From a virus, in the IMG/VR virus record IMGVR_UViG_3300023119_000163, positions 1-20,307 of that record: DNA of 20,307 nucleotides. One strand, 5' to 3'. The translations under genes were made by a program, and so were the position numbers. Under the pieces are notes generated by a model. It saw only the letters and a program-made list of their open reading frames with translations, was not told the DNA's origin and made no database searches. Below are positions 9,707 through 15,482 of this stretch, one piece after another; position 1 is the first letter of the stretch; the number at the start of each line of letters is the position of its first letter.

Positions 9707-10768
9707 TTAAAATATAATACTGTATAGCAGGGCTTTATTCCTACTAACAAATTCGTCTTGTGTGCCATCTTGGTTGATAAAAAACAATCCAGTTCCGCCA
9801 TCTGCTAGTGTTTTACTGTAAAGTGTAACACCTTCTGCAGGAGGATCAGCAGGATCTGATTCAAGCATAAAGTTTTGCCAACCATCGATTTGTACTTGAC
9901 CTGTTCCGCTACCACGCAGTCTGATATTGCTATCAATACTACTTGTTGTAACGACAGGAATATCACCAGGATCGTTTATAATACGCAGTGTACCAAACTC
10001 TACTCTACTATCAAAAAAGTTTGTAAAGTTTGATCCATCTAAAGTAATAACAACTTTTGTATCGCCGCCGTCAATGTCAGCATCAAATACTTCTACGCTA
10101 CTATCATCTTTTTCAATCTTTGATTGGAAAAAATATTCGTGATAGCTGTCTACATATTCAACAACACCAGTAGCGTTTATAAGTGCATCTTCTTTTCCAG
10201 CATTGATTGCACCAGCAAGAAAATTTATTTCTTTGTCTAGTGGATCAGGTGAAGTGTAATTCCAAATTTGACGCTCATAATCTGTTGTATCAAATGCTAC
10301 AACAACACCAGTACCTTGACCGATTAAATACAAATCTTCATTTGTATCTGTCATGATACTGCTGGCATGAATACCAGCGTAGTCACCGTTACCTAATTTG
10401 AAAATAAAAGCACCTTCTGTAGAATCAGGTTTGCCGCCTGCTCTAATAGTGCTAATTTCTTCATCATAAAAAACTCTAGCATCAAATCTGTCTGGGCCAC
10501 GTCCTATAATTAAACCAGCTTGGCGATCGTAGCCATCAAGCAAATCTGTAATACCGCCGTCGCCGCCGGGGTCATTACTATTGATTGTAAGTGTCTTATC
10601 TGCGATACTAACTTCAGTTGACTCTACTGTGGTTGTTGAACCAAACACATCCAAGTCGCCTGTAATTTTTACTTTACCGCCTTCGCCAGTATCTAATACA
10701 ATCTCACCGTTTTCGTTGATTTGTATTGTATATCTGTCGACACCTATCTGGTTAAAACGCTCAGCCAT
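9707..10768 (-). CDS. Beta-rich virion structural protein (353 aa)
   Basis: The ATG at 10768 is preceded by AAGGAG, and the stop lies 9 nt before the next gene. Residues about 33-66 read KITGDLDVFGSTTTVESTEV then IADKTLTINSND, the 'GDLxVxGTTTTVxST...IxDxxIxLN' motif frequent in fibre and baseplate-attached proteins of T4-like marine phages. The rest is rich in short beta strands and Gly/Asp turns (for example RLRGSGTGQVQIDGW near residue 285), with no signal peptide or enzyme motif. It belongs to the same late operon as the 135-aa, 110-aa and 2529-aa genes. A role as connector or fibre component is inferred from motif and context. Confidence 0.88.
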   Translation of the reverse strand: MAERFNQIGVDRYTIQINENGEIVLDTGEGGKVKITGDLDVFGSTTTVESTEVSIADKTLTINSNDPGGDGGITDLLDGYDRQAGLIIGRGPDRFDARVFYDEEISTIRAGGKPDSTEGAFIFKLGNGDYAGIHASSIMTDTNEDLYLIGQGTGVVVAFDTTDYERQIWNYTSPDPLDKEINFLAGAINAGKEDALINATGVVEYVDSYHEYFFQSKIEKDDSSVEVFDADIDGGDTKVVITLDGSNFTNFFDSRVEFGTLRIINDPGDIPVVTTSSIDSNIRLRGSGTGQVQIDGWQNFMLESDPADPPAEGVTLYSKTLADGGTGLFFINQDGTQDEFVSRNKALLYSIIF

Positions 10769-10779
10769 TTAAGTTCTCC

Positions 10780-11187
10780 TTAAACTGCTGTTAGTACAAT
10801 ATAATCGCTTGAACTATCGTTTTCTAAAACCCAAGTGTATCTGTTACCTGAAAAATCTGTTGCAATTCTTTTTGTCATTTTTGCAATTGGAGTAGGTGCT
10901 GCACTGTTTCCGCCTACATAGCCGTTGATTCTCATTTCGCCATTGCTGTTAGGAATTGTGCTTTGTAGTACAAGTGGACCTAAATTAGTTCCGTCTTGAT
11001 TTTTACAAGTAAATGTTTTTGCGCCACGCTGTTTGTAAATGTATGCGTAGTTTGTTGTTGTGTTGTATGTTGCATCAGTGTATGCAGTTCCGCCTGCATA
11101 TGCTTCTACTCTGATACCTGTTGCTGATCCTAATGGTGTACCAATAGCGTCGGTTCCAAGTACATCTTTTTTTAGTGGACGTCCCAT
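10780..11187 (-). CDS. 'MGRPL' family marine-phage structural protein (135 aa)
   Basis: I chose the start at 11187 because AAGGAG stands 6 nt before this ATG. An upstream in-frame ATG at 11280 has no ribosome site and lies within the late promoter box. The protein begins MGRPLKKDVLGTDAIG, matching an N-terminus (MGRPLNKxxFG) that I recall from small structural proteins of T4-like cyanophages and pelagiphages. The body is beta-rich (TGIRVEAYAGGTAYTDATY; RYTWVLENDSSSDYIVLTAV at the end). It is the first gene of the left late operon, after a leader of about 80 nt. It is probably a minor virion protein; the function is not known. Confidence 0.85.
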   Translation of the reverse strand: MGRPLKKDVLGTDAIGTPLGSATGIRVEAYAGGTAYTDATYNTTTNYAYIYKQRGAKTFTCKNQDGTNLGPLVLQSTIPNSNGEMRINGYVGGNSAAPTPIAKMTKRIATDFSGNRYTWVLENDSSSDYIVLTAV

Positions 11188-11270
11188 TGTTTTCTCCTTA
11201 TGTTGACGTTCTAGGTCTACGCAGTGGGTGCTGCATAAGTCCTCGACGAGGCTCATTACCTTATCATAAG

Positions 11271-11278
11271 TATTTATC
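11271..11278 (-). promoter_or_regulatory. T4-type late promoter box (GATAAATA)
   Basis: GATAAATA matches the late consensus TATAAATA at 7 of 8 positions and lies downstream of the ncRNA terminator and about 85 nt before the ATG at 11187. It is the likely start of the 135-353-110-2529 aa operon. The leader holds a short inverted repeat (CCTCGTCGAGG). Confidence 0.6.
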
Positions 11279-11307
11279 ATTTTAGTAAAAATGGGTTATT
11301 ACATCTA

Positions 11308-11342
11308 CAAAAAAAGGCCTGCAATTATGTTGCAGACCTTTT
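11308..11342 (-). terminator. Strong intrinsic terminator of the intergenic RNA
   Basis: On the minus strand GGTCTGCAA pairs with TTGCAGGCC (one G-U) around the loop CATAA. A-T pairs extend the base of the stem, which is followed by seven T residues. This is a textbook Rho-independent terminator. The next 135 bases upstream hold no plausible gene, so it appears to serve the intergenic RNA. Confidence 0.9.
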
Positions 11343-11560
11343 CTATAATATATGATAGGTTGGACTAAGGATTACCAACAACCGCCTCAACAGATCCTGT
11401 CCATTAATTCAGCGGAGCCTAGCATCGGATAGTTACTTCCAAAATACGCATCTTCATGTCTCCATGCTCATGCGCTGCCACTACAGCTACTAGCCAAGTT
11501 ACTGCCTCTGTAAAGCAGCGTTTCCTTGCACTATCTAACTCGGACCGTCGTCTTTGTTAT
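11309..11560 (-). ncRNA. Candidate structured non-coding RNA (about 250 nt)
   Basis: The 250 bases between a sigma70-like promoter and an intrinsic terminator contain no convincing ORF but several complementary segments. From the 5' end of the minus strand: GATAGT (about 11530) pairs with ACTATC (about 11430) and encloses three hairpins. These are CTGCTTT-ACA-GAGGCAG inside an outer CAAG/CTTG helix; GCTGT-AGTG-GCAGC; and CGCAT-GAG-CATG-GAGA-CATG-AAG-ATGCG, with a GNRA-type loop. Downstream lie ACAG-GAT-CTGT and GGTTG...CAACC. GTCC near the 5' end can pair with GGAC after the core. The base composition is visibly less AT-rich than typical for an intergenic gap. I could not match it to tmRNA, RNase P RNA, SRP RNA, tRNA or the glutamine riboswitch. 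Function unknown. Confidence 0.75.
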
Positions 11561-11566
11561 GTATTA

Positions 11567-11594
11567 AATATAGCATATACAAAATAAAAGTCAA
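11567..11594 (-). promoter_or_regulatory. Sigma70-type promoter of the intergenic RNA
   Basis: TTGACT (11589-11594) and TATATT (11567-11572) are separated by 16 bp, each matching the bacterial consensus at 5 of 6 positions. Transcription would begin near 11560. It lies directly after the stop codon of the cold-shock-like gene. It is unlike the late boxes elsewhere in the window, which suggests that host holoenzyme transcribes this RNA, perhaps early or constitutively. Confidence 0.7.
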
Positions 11595-11599
11595 CCAGT

Positions 11600-11794
11600 T
11601 TATTCAACTTTTTTTAAATTTTCTGCATGTTTTCTGCCATTTTTTTCTATTGGCTCGTATTCAACTCTATCACCTAACACAAGTTTGTGTTCTTTCTTTT
11701 TAAACAAAACATCGTGTCTATTTTGTCCCCATTCGTCTGGACGTATCAATCCGTGTATACCAATAAATTTATAAACTTGTCCTGTTACTATCAT
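11600..11794 (-). CDS. Cold-shock-domain-like small nucleic-acid-binding protein (64 aa)
   Basis: Length and pattern fit a single cold-shock domain. G5-x-V7-x-x-F10 opens the fold. IHGLIRP (13-19) stands where bacterial Csp proteins have RNP1 (KGFGFI). HDVLF (27-31) stands where RNP2 (DVFVH) lies. LGDRVEYEP (40-48) and NGRKHAENL (52-60) match the usual G-x-x-V-x-F and A-x-x-V end. RNP1 has lost its aromatic residues, so single-strand RNA/DNA binding may be weaker or altered. The ATG overlaps the stop of the MTHFR-like gene (TAATG) and GGAG lies upstream, so the two are coupled. It may act as an RNA chaperone or anti-terminator during infection (inference). Cyanobacteria usually lack this family, which hints at a heterotrophic host. 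Confidence 0.75.
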   Translation of the reverse strand: MIVTGQVYKFIGIHGLIRPDEWGQNRHDVLFKKKEHKLVLGDRVEYEPIEKNGRKHAENLKKVE

Positions 11795-12492
11795 TACATC
11801 ATCTCCAGTTGTAATAGTGTTTGATCTAATTTGCCAAAGTTATAAAGATGGATAGGATTATCTCTTAAATCTTTTACAAACTTTACAGTGTTGAAACCTT
11901 TTGTGTTTACATAAGTTAGTCCACGTAAATTACCAACTGCATATGCTACACTATCAGTAAGTCCACATAGTCTAGCATACTTCCACAGTCCTTCTAGTGT
12001 GCAATTAGTTGCTACACCAAAACGTGTTTTCTTTTCCCAAGTGTTTAGCAGTCGTGGATTAAAACACAGTTGACTTATACCGCCTTTAAAATGCATATAC
12101 TTTGTCCATTGCATATTTGCATATGTTTCACTTTGTGGATATACTCCGCAGTACATATCAAAACCATAATCTTCTATAGTATCTCTTACTTCATAAAAAG
12201 TTTGATAAACTTTGCCTTCATATGTACTACCGCCGATAATCAAAACTTTATCAACGCCTGCTTTGCGCATTGCTATACAGTTTTCGTGTAATTCTTTTTC
12301 ACTTTGCAAATTACGTGCTGCAATATGTGCAACTGCTTTTGCACTACCTGCTTGTTGATTTAATTCAATTGCAGCATCTTTAACACGAGATAAATCTGTT
12401 TTAGGCAAATGTGTTATACTTACACTACTTGCTGTATCAACTGCATATTGACTTAGTTTTTGTTTAGGAGTTTTTTCTACACTTATGTCCAT
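11794..12492 (-). CDS. Compact methylenetetrahydrofolate reductase-like protein (232 aa)
   Basis: The sequence follows the MetF/MTHFR TIM-barrel pattern step by step. SVEKTP (4-9) corresponds to S-x-E-x-x-P with the active-site Glu (E6); SVSITHLP (23-30) to the SVTY strand; AHIAARNL (55-62) to the PHL.AR strand; VDKVLIIGG (80-88) to the 'ALRGD' strand; and CGVYPQSE (115-122) to the A-x-YPE flavin-side motif. ISQLCFNP (139-146) matches the TQ.FFD strand, TRFGVATNCTLEGLWKYARLCG (split at 156 and 171) the later GI.GP...L...A..CG region, and IHLYNFGKLDQT (214-225) the closing 'G-H-x-x-x-FG' motif. The Asp of 'RGD' (D120 in E. coli) is replaced by S89, and the protein is shorter than the usual 290 or so residues. 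It is either a divergent reductase making 5-methyl-THF with FAD, or a related folate-binding protein. There is no Shine-Dalgarno site; TATAAGTA ends 4 nt before the ATG. Confidence 0.7.
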   Translation of the reverse strand: MDISVEKTPKQKLSQYAVDTASSVSITHLPKTDLSRVKDAAIELNQQAGSAKAVAHIAARNLQSEKELHENCIAMRKAGVDKVLIIGGSTYEGKVYQTFYEVRDTIEDYGFDMYCGVYPQSETYANMQWTKYMHFKGGISQLCFNPRLLNTWEKKTRFGVATNCTLEGLWKYARLCGLTDSVAYAVGNLRGLTYVNTKGFNTVKFVKDLRDNPIHLYNFGKLDQTLLQLEMM

Positions 12493-12496
12493 GTAG

Positions 12497-12504
12497 TACT
12501 TATA
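12497..12504 (-). promoter_or_regulatory. Late-promoter-like box (TATAAGTA) at the start codon
   Basis: TATAAGTA matches the late consensus at 7 of 8 positions, lies immediately after the capsid-gene terminator, and ends only 4 nt before the ATG at 12492. With T4 geometry (+1 about six bases after the box) the mRNA would begin at or next to the start codon, giving a leaderless message. Confidence 0.45.
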
Positions 12505-12506
12505 AT

Positions 12507-12534
12507 AAAAATAGGCCCCGTAGGGCCTATTTTA
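12507..12534 (-). terminator. Intrinsic terminator after the major capsid gene
   Basis: AAAATAGGCCC pairs with GGGCCTATTTT around a TACG loop (a C-UACG-G-type tetraloop context) and is followed by a T-rich stretch (TTTTTATT). It lies 20 nt after the capsid stop codon and closes the head-gene transcript. The symmetric A/T flanks could let it act in both directions, though no gene opposes it. Confidence 0.88.
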
Positions 12535-12553
12535 AAACTTATAAAACTAAAAC

Positions 12554-13726
12554 TTAGCTGAAGCTTAGGTTATTTGTTGTAACTTGTACTTCTTCTAAGT
12601 AGTCAGCTGCGTTACCTAGAGACGAAGCTGTATTCGATAGCTCAACATATCCATAACGTGTCATGAACGAAACTGTTGGCTCGAATGTGCTTGGATCTAG
12701 GACAACACCTGAAGACATTAGTGGGATGTATGGGCAGTAGAACGCTGCTGCGTCTGACTCGCTTGTACCTTTGTATCCAACTAATACGTCATCATCTGCT
12801 GCGTATGTGTTTACGTAAATTTTCATTGCGTTGTTCAATGTACCAACCATTTTTGTGTTTGTTGGTGCTTCGAATGTACCTTCTGTAGTACGTGCAAATG
12901 CTGAAGTTGTAGCAGACTGTAAGATTGTCAATACAGCTGGAGATACAACAGCCCAGTTACCTGCGCCTCTACGTGTACGTTGTGCAATGCGGTTTGCTGC
13001 ACGGTTGATTAAAACTGCAAGTGCTGCATGTTCGTCACCAACGAATGTAGCTGTACCAGATACTGCTGCTTGATCATATGTATCTGTACCTGTGCCTGCT
13101 AATGAGCTTAGGCTTGCTAGTACTTCTTGATCGATTTCAGCAGTAATTTCTTGTGCTAGAGCAGCCATAATTTCTGCTTCAACATCAATACCATGCTGTG
13201 ACTGAGCGTCTTGAGCTGCTTCGAATGTCCAACGTGCGCTTAGTTTGCGTGTTTTCGCTTCGACAGTTTGCTTCAAGATTTGAATGCTTAGTCTGTTACC
13301 TGCTTCGCCTTCAAGCGCCGCAGTTGCATCTGCTTTTGCAGTTGTTGTGTTACCCGAGTATGCTTCAGCAATTTTGAATGGGCTTAGTGCTTCTTCACCT
13401 GCTGTTGCGCCTGATGCGCCTGAGCCTGCTGTGTCTGAATAACGCACACGTAGTGTGTGAATCTGACCAACTGGACCAGTCATTGGTTGTACACCAACTA
13501 GTTCATTTGCAATGACTGTTGGCATAACACGTCTGATCACTGGAAGGATCACACGGTTTAGTGTTGCGATGTTACCGGCAGATGTAGCACCAGCAGTTGC
13601 GGTTTCAGCCAAATACTTGCGAGTATTTTCTAGTGTTGAAGCCATTACTGCTTTCTTATTGCCTTGTAGGCCTTCAAGAAGTGCGCTTTTTGTATCGTGC
13701 CAGCGACTTTCTAATAGTTCTGACAT
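12554..13726 (-). CDS. gp23: Major capsid protein gp23
   Basis: This protein forms the hexamers of the T4-like head. RRVMPTVIANELVGVQPMTG (about 65-84), then PVGQIHTLRVRY, are gp23 hallmarks. Others are KLSARWTFEAAQD (about 170-182), IDVEAEIMAALAQEITAEID, NRAANRIAQRTRRGAGNW, and the late VGYKGTSESDAAAFYCPYIP (about 316-335) with MTRYGY near the end. I set the start at 13726 because GAGGAG lies 7 nt before this ATG; an upstream in-frame ATG at 13753 lies within the end of gp22. The protein has 390 residues against 521 in T4. KYLAE at 37-41 followed by TATAGATSAG is a likely gp21 cleavage site (T4 uses I/L-x-E), which would remove about 41 N-terminal residues. It ends at a strong terminator. 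Confidence 0.97.
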   Translation of the reverse strand: MSELLESRWHDTKSALLEGLQGNKKAVMASTLENTRKYLAETATAGATSAGNIATLNRVILPVIRRVMPTVIANELVGVQPMTGPVGQIHTLRVRYSDTAGSGASGATAGEEALSPFKIAEAYSGNTTTAKADATAALEGEAGNRLSIQILKQTVEAKTRKLSARWTFEAAQDAQSQHGIDVEAEIMAALAQEITAEIDQEVLASLSSLAGTGTDTYDQAAVSGTATFVGDEHAALAVLINRAANRIAQRTRRGAGNWAVVSPAVLTILQSATTSAFARTTEGTFEAPTNTKMVGTLNNAMKIYVNTYAADDDVLVGYKGTSESDAAAFYCPYIPLMSSGVVLDPSTFEPTVSFMTRYGYVELSNTASSLGNAADYLEEVQVTTNNLSFS

Positions 13727-13739
13727 TGGTTTCTCCTCT

Positions 13740-14831
13740 TTATAGTCCAGCAAGACGTTTTAAATCAATTACATTATGATCTACGTCTGCTTTGATGTCA
13801 TTTGTTTGGGTTCTGTTGCCTGTTACTTCTTTTGCCTCTGCTAGTACTGCCTTCTTCTTCGCTGGAGTGTTACCGTCGATAACTGCCGGTAGGTATTTGT
13901 CAAACGCAGAACGAAGTCTGTCAGTTTGAACTGATTCCAGTAAGTCTACCATAATTTCACGCTGGTCTTTGCTCAATGGCGCAACCATATCGTTAATCGT
14001 GTCTTTGCGTTTTGCACTTTCTGTAATCATTTTATTTTGATTAGCCTGTGCTTCTGCAAGTTTAATTGCTTTAGCCGCTGCTTCTCTTGCTTCTGCTAGT
14101 TGCTTGTCTTTTGTACCAACAACTTTCATAAGTTTTGAAGTTTCACTCTTCTCGTTTAGATATGAGTGTTGATATTCGTTAGCAAATGCTTCGAATAACT
14201 TACGACCAAAATCATTTTCACGTGCTGCATCAATATCTTCTTTCAGTGCTGCAATCTCTTTTTTGAGACCTTTTGCAACTGTTTCTGATACTAATTTGGC
14301 ACTTTTTTGAATAAAGTCTGTTTTAACTTTATTTACATGAGCTTTGCCTTCACGTACTAAGCGTACTTTTGTTTCGGCAAGATCTTTTTTGTCTTCGTAA
14401 AACTCTGCAATTTCTTTTGCAAGTGACTCAACTACAAACTCTTCTAGAGCAACAAACTTATCAGCCATTGCTTTTTGATCTGAATGTAGTTCTTTGATTT
14501 CAGTTGCTAGTTGTTCACTAACAAATGATTTCAATAGATTGGCATTTCTACGCTGTGCAATAGCAAATTTTGCTTTTGCTTCTGCTAATTGCTTGCGATC
14601 TTCTTGGAATTCTGCAATTTCTTCACTAAGTTTTTCAGTCATCATAGCATCAATGGCTTCAACCATTGTTGTTTTATCATGCTCATACTTTTTAGCAAAT
14701 TCTTCACGTAGTTCCGCAGTCGCTTGTAGGCGATTTTCTTTCACCTTTGCGTTCCATGCTTCTTCTAGTTCTGTGCGCACTTCTTCCGATAGTGCTGAAT
14801 TTTCGAAGAGTGATTTTAGTGCATCTAACAT
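13740..14831 (-). CDS. gp22: Prohead core scaffolding protein gp22
   Basis: This is the internal scaffold on which the capsid assembles, later digested by gp21. Its 363 residues are dominated by charged heptad-like helices, for example LSEEIAEFQEDRKQLAEAKA (about 68-87), and near-repeats of this unit around 102-120 and 134-155 (AKEIAEFYEDKKDLAETKV). This suggests internal duplication of a coiled-coil segment. The segment SKDQREIMVDLLESVQTDRL then FDKYLPAVIDG (about 284-317) is a recognisable gp22 C-terminal motif in T4-like marine phages. The start at 14831 follows AGGAGAGG. It lies between protease and capsid genes, the T4 order, and its TAA is 13 nt before the gp23 ATG. Confidence 0.93.
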   Translation of the reverse strand: MLDALKSLFENSALSEEVRTELEEAWNAKVKENRLQATAELREEFAKKYEHDKTTMVEAIDAMMTEKLSEEIAEFQEDRKQLAEAKAKFAIAQRRNANLLKSFVSEQLATEIKELHSDQKAMADKFVALEEFVVESLAKEIAEFYEDKKDLAETKVRLVREGKAHVNKVKTDFIQKSAKLVSETVAKGLKKEIAALKEDIDAARENDFGRKLFEAFANEYQHSYLNEKSETSKLMKVVGTKDKQLAEAREAAAKAIKLAEAQANQNKMITESAKRKDTINDMVAPLSKDQREIMVDLLESVQTDRLRSAFDKYLPAVIDGNTPAKKKAVLAEAKEVTGNRTQTNDIKADVDHNVIDLKRLAGL

Positions 14832-14848
14832 TTTGTATCCTCTCCTAG

Positions 14849-15472
14849 TTAGCGGAGTTTGTCTATTATATCTAATAGACTCTCTTTTAAGTATTTTTGT
14901 GCCTTTTTGTCGCCTTGAACTTCCCTTGATGTTTGGAACGCCCTATAACCGCCTCTGCTATTCATAAGATGTTCGTATATCGGTGTTGGGTATGCGCCTG
15001 GGGCGCTTGGTTGCGCCACAACGTCTACAGTGATAATTTCAAAATCTGATACTTCACCGTTACCGCTTTCGCTTACATTACCACTACCTCTCGATGAAAC
15101 GCCTAGTTTAACGCTGCTTTCTAGCATTGTTTTAACTAATTGTCCCATCGGAGTTGGTAGAATTTTTAGTTTACCATAACCGTTTGGTCCATCCATCCAC
15201 ATTTCTGTAATCATATGGCTTACACGGTCTAAGTTGATGTTTAGTCCATCTGGATGATCTACTTCACCTAACACTGAATAGCCACCACTAATCTGCTCGT
15301 TGAGCGTGGTGACAGCCCTGCCAATCTCATTTACGGGATAAACACGCTGATTTGCGTTGCGTACTCCACCTTGGATACAAATACCTTTCATGAAAAGGTC
15401 TTTGCCCTCGTTGGCAGACTCAACAACCATTTTAGCAGCATCAAAACTCAAATGTTCGGCTAATAGTCTCAT
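14849..15472 (-). CDS. gp21: Prohead core protease gp21
   Basis: This is a serine protease of the T4 gp21 (herpesvirus-assemblin-like) type that matures the prohead by cutting scaffold, core proteins and gp23. The sequence shows GICIQGGVRNANQRVYP (30-46), then GEVDHP (69-74) with catalytic H73, SSVKLGVSSRGSG (119-131) with the nucleophile S126 or S127, and DFEIITVDVVAQPSAPGAY (143-161) with D150 as the probable third residue. It has 207 residues, close to T4 gp21 (212). AAGGA lies 7-8 nt before the ATG. The order core protein, protease, scaffold, capsid is the T4 order. Confidence 0.95.
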   Translation of the reverse strand: MRLLAEHLSFDAAKMVVESANEGKDLFMKGICIQGGVRNANQRVYPVNEIGRAVTTLNEQISGGYSVLGEVDHPDGLNINLDRVSHMITEMWMDGPNGYGKLKILPTPMGQLVKTMLESSVKLGVSSRGSGNVSESGNGEVSDFEIITVDVVAQPSAPGAYPTPIYEHLMNSRGGYRAFQTSREVQGDKKAQKYLKESLLDIIDKLR

Positions 15473-15482
15473 ACTTCAGTCC

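Noticed and set aside
11188-11280. N-terminal extension of the 135-aa protein from the ATG at 11280
   Set aside because: The extension overlaps the late promoter box, lacks a ribosome site and shows no conservation signal, whereas the ATG at 11187 has AAGGAG at good spacing and starts the recognisable MGRPL N-terminus.
11344-11560. Known RNA class for the intergenic RNA (tmRNA, RNase P, SRP, tRNA, glutamine riboswitch)
   Set aside because: I looked for the tRNA-like ends and CCA of tmRNA, the GAGGAAAGUCC core of RNase P, the GGAAGGAAGC core of SRP RNA, a T-loop GTTCGA, and the P1 of the glnA motif. None is present in the right arrangement; a short GGAAGTA match alone is not enough.
13735-13742. 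TATAAAGA as a late promoter for gp23
   Set aside because: Transcription from it would start at or after the GAGGAG ribosome site and so remove it; a shared transcript from upstream is more likely.
13727-13753. Nine-residue N-terminal extension of gp23
   Set aside because: It would overlap the end of gp22 and contain the GAGGAG ribosome site; the start at 13726 fits better.
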